From NCBI RefSeq assembly GCF_014334115.1, contig NZ_CP060494.1, positions 62,001 to 126,000 on the forward strand: a stretch of 64,000 bases of DNA. Reading direction: 5' to 3'. A program made the translations under genes and the position numbers. The notes below the pieces were generated by a model that saw nothing but the letters and a program-made list of their open reading frames with translations, was not told where the DNA came from and ran no database searches. Every line of letters begins with the position of its first letter. Position 1 is the first letter of the stretch. The DNA is from Sphingosinithalassobacter sp. CS137. GTDB lineage: Bacteria; Pseudomonadota; Alphaproteobacteria; Sphingomonadales; Sphingomonadaceae. Of this stretch, positions 12,529 to 21,173 are shown one piece after another.

Positions 12529-13320
12529 ATGAATCGCCGTATCGCCAGCCTGACGATCCTTGCCGCCGCAACCTGCGCTGCCGCTCCGGTCGCAGCACAG
12601 GATCGGGACGGAGGCGACCGCTGGCGCGTCGGCGTGGGCCCGCAACTCACGCCGAGCTATCCCGGTGCCGATACGCTGAGCCTCGGCCCGTTCTTCGTTG
12701 TCGACCGCAGCGACGACGGCGGGCCGCTCGAATTCGAGGCGCCGGACGAATCGACTGGCTTCGCGGTGCTGGAGACGGGCGGTTTCGCCTTCGGGCCTTC
12801 AATCGGATTCGAAGGGTCCCGCAAGCCCGAGGATGTCGGCGCCGCAGTCGACGAGGTCGGGTTTACCTTCGAACTCGGCGGGTTCGTCGAATATCGGTTC
12901 GACGCGCCGGTTCGGTTGCGGCTCGAGGCGCGGCGCGGCCTCGGCGGTCACAAGGGCTGGGTGGGCGTGGCGAGCGCCGACTATATCCTGCGCGAGGGCG
13001 ACAAATGGCTGTTTTCGGCAGGGCCGCGCGTCACGCTGGCCGACGAGAGCTACCATGAGGCCTATTTTGGCGTCTCGCCTGCCGCCGCGGCGCGCACCGG
13101 CTTGCCCGAATTTGACTCGGACGGCGGCGTCCATGCGGTCGGCGCCGCGGCCGGTTATCTGACGCAGCTGAGCCCGCGCTGGGGGATCTACGGTTATGTC
13201 CGCTACGATCGGCTGGTCGGCGCCGCGGCCGATTCGCCGCTGGTGCGCAGCTATGGTTCGCGCGACCAGTTCTTCGGCGGCGCCACGCTGACCTACAGCT
13301 TCGGGCGCGGCATCGACTGA
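12529..13320 (+). CDS. MipA/OmpV-family outer-membrane protein
   Basis: A 263-residue exported protein. The signal peptide (MNRRIASLTILAAATCAAAP, cleavage near VAA-QD) is followed by a beta-barrel-like sequence typical of MipA/OmpV proteins (GVGPQLTPSYPGADTLSLGP near the N-terminus, YGYVRYDRLVGAAADSPLV near the C-terminus). In E. coli MipA scaffolds a murein hydrolase and synthase; whether this homologue does so is unknown. GTGGAG lies about 8 bases before ATG 12529. It sits on the opposite strand between nusG and rplK. Confidence 0.85.
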   Translation: MNRRIASLTILAAATCAAAPVAAQDRDGGDRWRVGVGPQLTPSYPGADTLSLGPFFVVDRSDDGGPLEFEAPDESTGFAVLETGGFAFGPSIGFEGSRKPEDVGAAVDEVGFTFELGGFVEYRFDAPVRLRLEARRGLGGHKGWVGVASADYILREGDKWLFSAGPRVTLADESYHEAYFGVSPAAAARTGLPEFDSDGGVHAVGAAAGYLTQLSPRWGIYGYVRYDRLVGAAADSPLVRSYGSRDQFFGGATLTYSFGRGID

Positions 13321-13330
13321 GATCGAACGG

Positions 13331-13364
13331 AAAGAGGCCGGCGCCTCGCGGCACCGGCCTCTTT
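13331..13364. terminator. Bidirectional terminator between mipA-like gene and nusG
   Basis: AAAGAGGCCGG pairs with CCGGCCTCTTT around a 12-base loop, giving an A/T-flanked stem that works in both directions. Convergent genes end at 13320 and 13386. Confidence 0.9.
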
Positions 13365-13385
13365 CGAACGTTGCCCTGCCGGCGA

Positions 13386-13922
13386 TTACTTCGAGCGCTC
13401 GACCTGTTCGAAATCGAGCTCGACCGGCGTTGCGCGGCCGAAGATGCTGACGCTGACCTTGACCTTCGACTTGTCGAAGTCGAGCTCTTCGACGATGCCG
13501 TTGAAGCTGGCGAACGGGCCGTCGAGCACCTTTACGCTGTCGCCGATCTCGTAATCGACCTTGACCTGCTGCTTCGGCGCGGCGGCGGCTTCCTCCTTGG
13601 TGTTGAGGATGCGCGCGGCCTCGGCCTCGCTGATCGGCTGCGGCTTGCCCGACGAGCCGAGGAAGCCGGTCACCTTCGGCGTGTTCTTCACCAGGTGATA
13701 GACGTCGTCGTTCATCTCGAGCTTCGCGAGCACATAGCCGGGAAAGAACTTGCGCTCGGACTGGACCTTCTTGCCCCGGCGGACCTCGGTGACGGTCTCG
13801 GTCGGAACCTCGACATTCTCGACCAGCTGCTCGAGACCCATGCGGGTTGCCTCGGACATGATCGCGTCACGAACCTTGTTCTCGAAGCCCGAATAGGCGT
13901 GGATGATGTACCAGCGCGACAT
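13386..13922 (-). CDS. nusG: Transcription termination/antitermination factor NusG
   Basis: A 178-residue NusG that binds RNA polymerase and links it to Rho or the ribosome. The NGN domain ([20 protein letters not shown], then [13 protein letters not shown]) occupies about 1-110, followed by a linker and a KOW domain ([20 protein letters not shown]). It starts 12 bp after the secE stop in the usual secE-nusG pair. Confidence 0.98.
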   Translation of the reverse strand: MSRWYIIHAYSGFENKVRDAIMSEATRMGLEQLVENVEVPTETVTEVRRGKKVQSERKFFPGYVLAKLEMNDDVYHLVKNTPKVTGFLGSSGKPQPISEAEAARILNTKEEAAAAPKQQVKVDYEIGDSVKVLDGPFASFNGIVEELDFDKSKVKVSVSIFGRATPVELDFEQVERSK

Positions 13923-13934
13923 TGGATTCCCTGT

Positions 13935-14132
13935 TTATTCGGCCAGCGCCAGAAGCGCGCCGACGATCGCGTCGAAGACCGAGTCGATCCCGAAGAAGAA
14001 GAGCGCGAGCAGCGTCGTCATGATCATCACCATCACGCCGGTCATGATCGTTTCGCGGCGCGACGGCCAAACGACCTTCGCGGTCTCGGCGCGCACCTGG
14101 CGCATGAATTCGACGGGAGAGGTTTTCGCCAC
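13935..14132 (-). CDS. secE: Preprotein translocase subunit SecE
   Basis: A 65-residue single-helix SecE of the SecYEG channel. The GTG at 14132 gives MAKTSPVEFMRQVRAETAKV, followed by the conserved VWPSRRETIMT and one membrane helix. Longer upstream readings have no SecE character. The Shine-Dalgarno is weak. tRNA-Trp, often close upstream of secE, is about 1.9 kb upstream here with three genes between. Confidence 0.96.
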   Translation of the reverse strand: MAKTSPVEFMRQVRAETAKVVWPSRRETIMTGVMVMIMTTLLALFFFGIDSVFDAIVGALLALAE

Positions 14133-14274
14133 AGTCTCTGCTCGCTTCTCTTCGTGCGACTGCGAGGCACGGGTCCGCTGCCCGGTCCTTCCGAAAGGAA
14201 CCGGTGCGGCCAACCAACGCTGTCGGATTGGGTACCGCATCTAGCGAGTCGCGGGGGCATGTGCAAGCGGCAGG

Positions 14275-14868
14275 CTAGCGCAGGCCGCGCATCCAGAACT
14301 GCATCGGGTGCGGATCCGATTCCGCGCGATCGATGTCCTTCCACTCGAAGCTGGTGGTGAGCCCTTTCACGGGGGCATAGCCGCGCTTGCGCCAGAAGCC
14401 GTCGAGCGGGCGATTGTCCGCAGGGCGGAGGGGGTGGTCGGAAGGTCGGACGACGGCGCAGAAGGTCGTTCGGTCGGCGCCGCAGGCGCGAGCGTGCGCC
14501 TCCCGGGCATCGAAGAATGCGTGGCCGACGCCGCGGCCGCGATACTCGGACAGCAGTACCGACTCGCCGAAATAAAACAGGTCGTCGATCGGGATGTTGC
14601 GTTGTGCGAAGGGGGATCTAACCTCCGCATCTTGCCCGGTCATAGGCGATGCAGTGGCCGCTCCCACGATCGTTCGGCCGTCGCGCGCGACGACGAGAAC
14701 CGCGTGCGGCGCGCAGGCGAAAGCGCGCAGATACTCGCGCTCGTAGCGCTCGTCGCCCTGGTACAGATAGGGCCATGCGCGGAAAACGGCGATCCGCAGG
14801 CGCGCGAGTTCGGCGATCATCGGTTCAATCGAGGCGCCGGTGAGCGACAGGATTTCAGGAGAGGGCAT
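14275..14868 (-). CDS. GNAT-family N-acetyltransferase
   Basis: A 197-residue acetyl-CoA-dependent acyltransferase. The acetyl-CoA pyrophosphate-binding motif is seen as LLSEYRGRGVGHAFFDAREA at about residues 105-124, preceded by a strand containing FGESVLL. The C-terminal GFWRKRGYAPVKGL is typical of the family. The substrate cannot be told. It lies 143 bp upstream of secE and could be read through into it, as no terminator is seen between them. Confidence 0.85.
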   Translation of the reverse strand: MPSPEILSLTGASIEPMIAELARLRIAVFRAWPYLYQGDERYEREYLRAFACAPHAVLVVARDGRTIVGAATASPMTGQDAEVRSPFAQRNIPIDDLFYFGESVLLSEYRGRGVGHAFFDAREAHARACGADRTTFCAVVRPSDHPLRPADNRPLDGFWRKRGYAPVKGLTTSFEWKDIDRAESDPHPMQFWMRGLR

Positions 14869-14977
14869 CGCTCGCTTGTCGCGAAGTCGCCGCGCCGAGG
14901 CAAGGCGAGTGCATTTTTAGTACTACGCGTTCGTTTCTTTGCAGAAACGATTCTGCTGCGGGCGCAAGGAGCTTCGC

Positions 14978-15018
14978 CACAAAGAGAAGAGACGTCCCAG
15001 CGATGGCCGGGACGCCTC
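14978..15018 (-). terminator. Terminator after the 83-residue exported protein
   Basis: On the minus strand GAGGCGTCCC pairs with GGGACGTCTC (one G-T pair) and runs into TTCTCTTT. It lies 25 bp after the stop codon at 15043. Confidence 0.85.
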
Positions 15019-15042
15019 AGTCTTTCGGCAAGCGCCGTGGAA

Positions 15043-15294
15043 TCACGGGCTGTCGGGATCGTCGTCGCCGAAGATGTTGATCGCTTCGGTGACTTCGAGG
15101 ATCGCCACCACGCCGACGATGCCGCCGATGATGAACAGCGGGCTGAACTCCGCCGCCTGATCATTCGCTTCCGTCGCCGCCGTGCTGGCGCGGGCGAGGC
15201 TCAGAGCATTCGCCGAAGCAGCTGCCTGCGCGACACCTGCCGACGCCACGAGGGCAATTGCGGCTGCCGATGCCGCGATCTTCTTGAAAGCCAT
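15043..15294 (-). CDS. Small exported protein with one membrane segment, unknown
   Basis: An 83-residue protein with a signal-peptide-like N-terminus (MAFKKIAASAAAIALVASAG, cleavage near AQA-AA), a short Ala/Ser/Glu-rich middle and a C-terminal hydrophobic segment (SPLFIIGGIVGVVAILEVTE) ending in an acidic tail (FGDDDPDSP). No family function is known to me. It has its own promoter, a 5' stem-loop and a terminator, so it is a monocistronic gene that may be strongly expressed. Confidence 0.75.
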   Translation of the reverse strand: MAFKKIAASAAAIALVASAGVAQAAASANALSLARASTAATEANDQAAEFSPLFIIGGIVGVVAILEVTEAINIFGDDDPDSP

Positions 15295-15311
15295 ACGCTC
15301 CCTTTCACTTA

Positions 15312-15329
15312 GCGCCCGGAATCGGGCGC
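15312..15329 (-). promoter_or_regulatory. 5' stem-loop of the small exported protein mRNA
   Basis: GCGCCCG and CGGGCGC form a perfect 7-bp stem with loop GAAT (plus-strand reading). It falls where transcription from the promoter at 15336-15364 should start, so the mRNA would begin with this hairpin, a layout known to protect RNA 5' ends. The role is inferred. Confidence 0.5.
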
Positions 15330-15335
15330 GGCAGT

Positions 15336-15364
15336 CGTATAGTATAGTTTTCGCATCGCATCAA
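15336..15364 (-). promoter_or_regulatory. Sigma-70-type promoter of the small exported protein
   Basis: On the minus strand TTGATG (15359-15364) and TATACG (15336-15341) are separated by exactly 17 bp. The predicted start lies about 35 nt before the ATG at 15294. Confidence 0.55.
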
Positions 15365-15394
15365 CGCGCAGCGCCGCAACAATATAGATGTAGA

Positions 15395-15973
15395 TCAAAT
15401 AATGGTGACAACTGCAAAGCCCGCAGCAAGTAAGGCAAGGAAAATCCAAGCAAAAAGATCGAGCCGCTTTTCGATGAACGCCTGCACGGGCGCGCCGAAC
15501 CGTTTCAGAAGTGCGGCCACGAGGAAAAAGCGGATGCCGCGCCCAACCAGCGCGAGGATGACGAAAAAGGCGAAGTTGTAGCTGAAGAAGCCGTTGGCGA
15601 TGGTGATCAGCTTGAACGGCAACGGCGTCACGCCTGCGGTCAGCGTAACTGCGGCACCCCATTCGTCGTAGAGCGCCCGCAGTGCCACGACCTTGTCCTC
15701 AAGATGGTAGAGTCCGATCAGCCACTGGCCGACGGTATCGAACAGGAAATAGCCGATCGCATAGCCGAAGATTCCACCCGCCACCGATGCGAGCGTGCAG
15801 ACGGTAGCGATCCAATAAGCCTTCTCGCGCCGCGCGAGCACCATCGGGATCAGCATCACGTCGGGCGGGATTGGAAAGAAGGAGCTTTCGGCGAACGACA
15901 CCGCCGCCATGCTGCGCATCGCGTGGCGATGATGCGCCATGCGGAGCATCCAGTCGTACAAGGCGCGAAACAT
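15395..15973 (-). CDS. YqaA-family membrane protein (DedA/VTT-like)
   Basis: A 192-residue integral inner-membrane protein of the YqaA group, related to the DedA/VTT family of proposed lipid scramblases. Conserved family features are FAESSFFPIPPDVMLIPMVL near residue 30, a glycine-rich helix (AGGIFGYAIGYFLFDTVG) and the proline-containing segment GVTPLPFKLITIANGFFSYN near residue 115. The ATG at 15973 follows a G-rich stretch; a TTG one codon earlier is less likely. It stands between tRNA-Trp and the small exported protein gene, all on the same strand. Confidence 0.85.
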   Translation of the reverse strand: MFRALYDWMLRMAHHRHAMRSMAAVSFAESSFFPIPPDVMLIPMVLARREKAYWIATVCTLASVAGGIFGYAIGYFLFDTVGQWLIGLYHLEDKVVALRALYDEWGAAVTLTAGVTPLPFKLITIANGFFSYNFAFFVILALVGRGIRFFLVAALLKRFGAPVQAFIEKRLDLFAWIFLALLAAGFAVVTII

Positions 15974-16024
15974 CAATCCCCCCGGAACACGCGCTCCGCG
16001 GCCGCCATGGGTTCGCGGCGGTGA

Positions 16025-16101
16025 TGGCAGGGGCGCTCGGATTCGAACCGAGGGCCTTCGGTTTTGGAGACCGACGCTCTAACCAGCTGAGCTACGCCCC
16101 T
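16025..16101 (-). tRNA. tRNA-Trp (anticodon CCA)
   Basis: A 77-nt cloverleaf read on the minus strand: acceptor arms AGGGGCG/CGCCCCT, D-arm GCTCAGCTGGTTAGAGC, anticodon stem TCGGT/ACCGA with loop CTCCAAA (anticodon CCA at 16065-16067), T-arm CTCGG TTCGAAT CCGAG, discriminator G and an encoded CCA end (16025-16027). Confidence 0.97.
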
Positions 16102-16151
16102 GTGCGGCTGGCGGATGTAACCGCAGCCCGCGCATTCGGCAAGCGCGACGT

Positions 16152-18512
16152 TCACGCCGCCGCATAGTTTCCTGGGCGCCGGATGGCGAGACCGCGTGCT
16201 TCCTCCACAGGAAGCGGCCGCCCGAAATAATAGCCCTGCACCTTGGTGCATCCCAGCGCCTGCACCATGTGATGCTCGTCCTCGGTTTCGACGCCTTCGG
16301 CCGTCGTGGCCATGCCCAGGCTGTCGGCGAGCGCGACGACAGCGCGGATGATGGCGATGGCCTCTTTCGTGCCTTTCGACGCCCCCTGAACGAAACTGCG
16401 GTCGATCTTAATCGACGAGAAGCGCGTGCGGCTGAGATAGCCGAGCGACGAATAGCCGGTGCCGAAATCATCCAGGCTCAGGCGCACGCCCAGATCGAGG
16501 ATCTTGTCGAGCACCTGCACGGCTGCGGTGCCTTCGCGCATGAAGACGCTTTCGGTCACTTCCAGCTCGAGACGATCGGCGGGCAGCCCGGATTGTGCGA
16601 GCGCCTGAGCGACCACGCCGACGAAAGCGGGATTGTGGAGCTGCTCGGGGCTGACGTTCACTGCCACCCGGATCGACGAATCCCAGCGGGCGGCCTCGTC
16701 GCACGCGGCGCGCAGAACCCATTCGCCCAAATGTCCGATCAGCCGTGCGTCTTCGGCCAGGGGCACGAACTTGGCCGGAGAGACATTGCCGAACTCCGGA
16801 TGCGTCCAGCGCAGCAGCGCCTCGAAGCCCATCAACTGCCCGCTCGCGGCATCCACCACCGGCTGGTAGTTGAGGTGCATCTGGTTGTTCTCGACTGCGG
16901 TGCGCAGTGCGATTTCCAGCACGCGCCGTTCTTCGGCGGCCATGTGGAGCTGCGGTTCATAGGCATGGAAGACGCCGCCGCCCGCGTCCTTCGACCGATA
17001 AAGAGCAAGATCCGCCGAGCGGATCAGCATTTCGGCCGTGCGCCCGTCCCGGGGCCCGATCGCAAGCCCCACTGATGCACCGATGTACAGCGTGTGCTGA
17101 TCGACCTCGTACGGGCGCGACAAGGTCTCGATGATCGTGTGTGCGAGCCGTTCTACCCGGACGGTGTCCGAGGCGTCGCCGACAACCACGGCGAACTCGT
17201 CGCCGCCCAGACGGCCGATCATCTCGTTTTCGGTGATGAGCTGTTGCAGGCGCTCCGAAACGCGCCCGAGCAGGCGATCCCCGATCGGGTGACCGAGCGT
17301 ATCGTTGACTGCCTTGAAGCGATCGAGGTCGATCATCATGAAGGCGCAGCGCGCGCCCCATTTCTCGGCCTCGCCCATCGCCTTGGCGAGCGCTTCGTTG
17401 ATGAACAGGCGATTCGGCAGTCCGGTCAACGTGTCGAAGCGCGCCATCTTGTTGATCTTATCCGCCGATTCGCGCTGCTCGGTCACGTCCGAACCGACAC
17501 CGCGGAACCCGCGGAAGGCGCCGCGATCGTCGAATCGCGGGCTGGCGGCCATTTCCCACCAGCGCTCGGCGCCATCGACATAGACCGGCAGCAGCAGATC
17601 GCGGAACGGCTCGCGCGCCTTCAGCTTCTCGGCGAGTTCGCGCAATCCGGCTGCGAAATTGCCGGCTTCCCAGGTCGGGCCGGCGAGCACCTGAAGAATG
17701 GGCATCCCGTTGATCGCCTTGGGATCGACGCCCAGCGAGACGGCGAAGCGCGGGTTTGCGCGCACCACGCGGCGTTGCGCATCGATTTCCCACAGCCAGT
17801 CCGAGCCCGATTCCTCGAATTCGCGCAGCAGCAGACTCACCGTCTCGTCGCGCTCGGCGATCGCCATTTCGCCGGCGCGGATGACCACCAGCGCCTTGCC
17901 GCGCGCGAACGTCGCCATCGTCAGCAGCAGCGTGAACAGCAATGCCGCTCCGGCCAACACCGGCGATCCGATCCCCAGCGCCAGCGTCGCCGCCATCGAG
18001 ACGCCGACAATGCTGACGAACACGATGGTCGCGAGCGGAAGCGCCGCCATCGCGACTGCCGAGGCAGTCATCAACAACGAGAGGACGGTCCACAGTCCGA
18101 GGATCGCGTTCGCATCCGCGGCATAGCCGAAGGCAAGCGGCGGCACCGACCAGACGGCGCCAAGCGAGACACCGTCGAGCACCGTATCGCGCACATGCGC
18201 GAGCGTCGCGGTCGTACCGGTGCCGTTGCGCACCGCGAGGCGGCGGAAAGCGACGGCTGAAGCGACTGCGGCGGCAACAGCGCTCCAGCTTGCGAGCTGC
18301 CACAGGGGCACCAGCGGCGCGAGAATCAGCACGACCAGCGCCGCGCCGACGACATTCGCGCCGAGCATGAACAAGGCAAGCTGACTGCCGGCATGCATCT
18401 GCGCAGCGCGAATCGGGCCCCAGTCGGTCGTATCCGCGGGGTCGTAAAGCCCGAGCAGCGCCCGCGCGTCGATCCTCGGCTTGGCAAATTGCGAGTTGGT
18501 CTGACTGGTCAC
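16152..18512 (-). CDS. GGDEF-EAL bifunctional cyclic-di-GMP enzyme with membrane sensor
   Basis: A 786-residue membrane protein that should make and/or degrade cyclic di-GMP. After a short cytoplasmic start come about five or six membrane helices (residues 45-205), a PAS-like domain (SDWLWEIDAQRRVVRANPRF), a GGDEF domain with intact RLGGDEFAVVV near residue 436, and an EAL domain with intact GFEALLRWTHPEFG near 562 and LDDFGTGYSSLGYL. Both active sites look complete, so either activity is possible. The GTG at 18512 (MTSQTNSQF) is a best guess; an ATG at 18578 would add 22 residues and neither has a clear ribosome-binding site. It lies just upstream of tRNA-Trp on the same strand. Confidence 0.92.
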   Translation of the reverse strand: MTSQTNSQFAKPRIDARALLGLYDPADTTDWGPIRAAQMHAGSQLALFMLGANVVGAALVVLILAPLVPLWQLASWSAVAAAVASAVAFRRLAVRNGTGTTATLAHVRDTVLDGVSLGAVWSVPPLAFGYAADANAILGLWTVLSLLMTASAVAMAALPLATIVFVSIVGVSMAATLALGIGSPVLAGAALLFTLLLTMATFARGKALVVIRAGEMAIAERDETVSLLLREFEESGSDWLWEIDAQRRVVRANPRFAVSLGVDPKAINGMPILQVLAGPTWEAGNFAAGLRELAEKLKAREPFRDLLLPVYVDGAERWWEMAASPRFDDRGAFRGFRGVGSDVTEQRESADKINKMARFDTLTGLPNRLFINEALAKAMGEAEKWGARCAFMMIDLDRFKAVNDTLGHPIGDRLLGRVSERLQQLITENEMIGRLGGDEFAVVVGDASDTVRVERLAHTIIETLSRPYEVDQHTLYIGASVGLAIGPRDGRTAEMLIRSADLALYRSKDAGGGVFHAYEPQLHMAAEERRVLEIALRTAVENNQMHLNYQPVVDAASGQLMGFEALLRWTHPEFGNVSPAKFVPLAEDARLIGHLGEWVLRAACDEAARWDSSIRVAVNVSPEQLHNPAFVGVVAQALAQSGLPADRLELEVTESVFMREGTAAVQVLDKILDLGVRLSLDDFGTGYSSLGYLSRTRFSSIKIDRSFVQGASKGTKEAIAIIRAVVALADSLGMATTAEGVETEDEHHMVQALGCTKVQGYYFGRPLPVEEARGLAIRRPGNYAAA

Positions 18513-18634
18513 ACCGCGGCAATAGCTTGCGGAGGTTATCGAGAGGTTAGACGCGCCCGGTCGCGGAAAAAAAAGCATGCGCTGCGGACAGTTCCAGTCA
18601 GTCGCAACCGAAGGCGAGCGGACGCGAAGCCGCG

Positions 18635-18659
18635 GCCGCCGGAGACGGAATCCGGCGGC
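18635..18659 (-). terminator. Hairpin after the acyl-AMP ligase gene
   Basis: GCCGCCGGA and TCCGGCGGC form a perfect 9-bp stem with a 7-base loop, 24 bp after the stop at 18683. There is no T-run, so it may be a weak terminator or an RNA-stabilising end. Confidence 0.4.
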
Positions 18660-18682
18660 GGACCAGTAGGGTTACGATTCGG

Positions 18683-20458
18683 TCAGGCCGCGATGTCGTA
18701 AGGCTTGATTTCGCCGGCAAGGTAGAGATTGCGTGCCTTGGCGCGGCTGAGCTTGCCCGAGCTGGTGCGCGGGAGCGTGCGCGGCGGAACCAGTTCGATG
18801 ACGCAGTTCATGCCGGTGACCGAACGCACGCGTTCGCGGATTTCCTCGCGCAGACGCACGCGTTCCTGCTCGTCGGAGGTACGGCACTGGACGAGCACCG
18901 CGGGGGTCTCCTCGCCGCCCGGCGTGGTTATCGCGAAGGCCGCGATGTCGCCCTGTTTGAAGCCGGGCAACTGCTCGACCGCCCATTCGATGTCCTGCGG
19001 CCAGTGATTGCGGCCATTGACGATGATCATGTCCTTGGCGCGCCCGACGATGTAGACATAGCCTTCGGAAATATAGCCCATGTCGCCGGTATCGAGCCAA
19101 CCGTCCTTCATGCAGGCGGCGGTGGCGGGTTCGTCGCGGAAATAGCCCACCATCACGCTGGGGCCGCGGCACCAGAGCTTGCCGATCGCCTTCTCGGGTA
19201 GCGGCGTGCCATCCTCTTCGCGGATTTCGACTTCCATGTCCTTTACCGGCTTGCCGCAGTTGACGATGGCGCGGAAGCGCTGCGGCCGATCGGCGCCATG
19301 GCTGGCCCCCGATAGCTGGGTCTCCTCGACGAGTTCGACCTGGATACCTTCGCCGGGAGGCATGATCGACACGGCCAGTGTCGCCTCGGCCAGGCCATAG
19401 CTCGGAAGGAAGGCCGAAGCCTGAAACCCGGCGTCGGCGAAGGCATCGACGAACGACTGCATCACGTCGGGCCGGATCATGTCGGCGCCATTGCCGGCCA
19501 CGCGCCAGCGGCTGAGATCGAAACGCTCGCTCGCCTTGGTCTGGCTCGACATGCGGCGCGCGCAGATGTCGTAGCCGAACGTCGGCGAATAGGAGAGGGT
19601 AGTGCCCGGATTGCGGCTGATGAGGTCGAGCCACGCCAGCGGACGCCGGGCGAAATCCTCTGTCTTCAGATAATCGGTCGAAACCTGGTTCGCGACCGGC
19701 GACAGGAAGCAGCCGACGAGCCCCATGTCGTGATACCAGGGCAGCCAGGAAACGCAGCGATCGCCTTCCTGAAGCTCCATTCCGTGACTGTGCGCGGACA
19801 AATTGTTGAGCAGCGCGTGGTGCGTGATCGCGACGCCGTGCGGAAAGCGAGTCGATCCGCTCGAATATTGCAGATAGGCGATGTCGTCGGTGGATGCGGG
19901 CGGCAGTTCCGCCGGCGGCGCCGGGCGTTTGCCGAAGCTGTCCCAGTCCATCCCCTGGACACCCGCGATCCGTGCAGCCTCTTTCGCCATCGCCGAAAGC
20001 TCGGCCGGATAGATCAGCATCAAGGGATCGCAGCTCGAGAGCTGGACGCGCAGTTGCTCGATGTACGAACTCGCGCCGCCGAACGAGGTCGGCAGCGGCA
20101 GCGGCACCGGCCAGGCCCCGGCATAGACCACGCCGAAGAAGAGGCTGGCGAACTCGGTTCCCGTTTCCGCGATCAGCGCGATACGATCCTGCGGGCGCAC
20201 GCCTGCCGCGATCAGGCGATGCGCCTGCGCAAGCGCATCCGCGCGCAACTCCGCGAAGCTGTATGCCCGCGCAAGCTTTCCCCGCGCATCGTGGAAATTC
20301 AACCCGCGAACACCCCGCGCGGCATAGTCCAGCGCCTCGCCGAGTGTCGCGAAATCGGCGAGCCGGCGCGGCAATATGGTATCATCGGTCGGCGTCGGAG
20401 CCAGTGTCGCCGGCGTTGCCGCGATGGTGTCGAGCGATCCCGTAACGTCCAATTCCAT
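18683..20458 (-). CDS. Fatty acyl-AMP ligase (FAAL-like)
   Basis: A 591-residue adenylate-forming enzyme. Such ligases activate a fatty acid as acyl-AMP and pass it to an acyl carrier protein. The ATP-binding loop reads YSSGSTRFPHGVAITHHALL near residue 197 and the later core motifs are GYISEGYVYIVGRAKDMIIV and TLPRTSSGKLSRAKARNLYL with the C-terminal catalytic Lys. Features such as VSWLPWYHDMGLVGCFLSPV favour a FAAL over an acyl-CoA ligase. The ATG at 20458 has GGGAAAG upstream. No carrier protein, polyketide synthase or lipid gene is nearby, so the acceptor is unknown. It is divergent from recX with 116 bp between. Confidence 0.87.
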   Translation of the reverse strand: MELDVTGSLDTIAATPATLAPTPTDDTILPRRLADFATLGEALDYAARGVRGLNFHDARGKLARAYSFAELRADALAQAHRLIAAGVRPQDRIALIAETGTEFASLFFGVVYAGAWPVPLPLPTSFGGASSYIEQLRVQLSSCDPLMLIYPAELSAMAKEAARIAGVQGMDWDSFGKRPAPPAELPPASTDDIAYLQYSSGSTRFPHGVAITHHALLNNLSAHSHGMELQEGDRCVSWLPWYHDMGLVGCFLSPVANQVSTDYLKTEDFARRPLAWLDLISRNPGTTLSYSPTFGYDICARRMSSQTKASERFDLSRWRVAGNGADMIRPDVMQSFVDAFADAGFQASAFLPSYGLAEATLAVSIMPPGEGIQVELVEETQLSGASHGADRPQRFRAIVNCGKPVKDMEVEIREEDGTPLPEKAIGKLWCRGPSVMVGYFRDEPATAACMKDGWLDTGDMGYISEGYVYIVGRAKDMIIVNGRNHWPQDIEWAVEQLPGFKQGDIAAFAITTPGGEETPAVLVQCRTSDEQERVRLREEIRERVRSVTGMNCVIELVPPRTLPRTSSGKLSRAKARNLYLAGEIKPYDIAA

Positions 20459-20574
20459 TCTTTCCCGTGCCCCTACCGTGGCAGGCCGAAGTTCCCCCAC
20501 GCAGTACCACTGCGCTCGGCTCTGCTACGCACTCTCGTTCAAAATCGGTTGGCACTGTGGCACAATCATGGCGC

Positions 20575-21111
20575 ATGCGCCGCGAACGTCGTCCTCCGCA
20601 ACCGCTCGATCCCGCAGCTCTGGAGCGGCTCGCGCTACGCTATGTCGAGCGTTATGCGACCACGCGTGCCCGGCTGTCGGCCTATCTCGAGCGCAAGCTG
20701 CGCGAGCGGGGCTGGGCCGGCGAGAGACCGGCGGACACTGCTGCGCTGGCCGAGCGGATGGCCCAGCTCGGCTATGTCGACGATCGCGGCTTCGCCGAAT
20801 CGCGCGCGGCGGCAATGGCCCGGCGCGGTCTTGGCGCACGCCGCGTCCGCCAGGCGCTCTATTTCGCCGGCATTGACGAAAGCGATGCGGCCGCAGTCAT
20901 CCCGGCTGCGGAGGCGGAGGCGACCGCAAGCGCGCTCGCCTTCGCCCGACGGCGGCGGATCGGGCCCTATGGCCGGGAAGCGGCGGACCGCGATCTCCGC
21001 GAGCGCCAGGTGGCGGCAATGGTGCGCGCCGGGCATTCGCTCGCGCTGGCGCGGACGATTGCCCGGATGGCGCCGGGAGACGACCCCGAGACACTGCTGG
21101 AGACGGATTAG
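20575..21111 (+). CDS. recX: RecX-family regulator of RecA
   Basis: A 178-residue, strongly basic and Arg-rich helical protein. RecX proteins bind RecA filaments and inhibit recombinase activity. The family pattern is seen in [20 protein letters not shown] (first three-helix repeat) and [20 protein letters not shown] followed by [13 protein letters not shown]. recA is not in this window. The ATG at 20575 is chosen from where homology begins; the ribosome-binding site is weak. It is short for RecX but shows the repeats. Confidence 0.8.
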   Translation: MRRERRPPQPLDPAALERLALRYVERYATTRARLSAYLERKLRERGWAGERPADTAALAERMAQLGYVDDRGFAESRAAAMARRGLGARRVRQALYFAGIDESDAAAVIPAAEAEATASALAFARRRRIGPYGREAADRDLRERQVAAMVRAGHSLALARTIARMAPGDDPETLLETD

Positions 21112-21173
21112 CACAAAGCAATTCCATTTCTGGGAAATGCTGTGTTAATGTCGTTCCTCGGGGGACAACGAAA

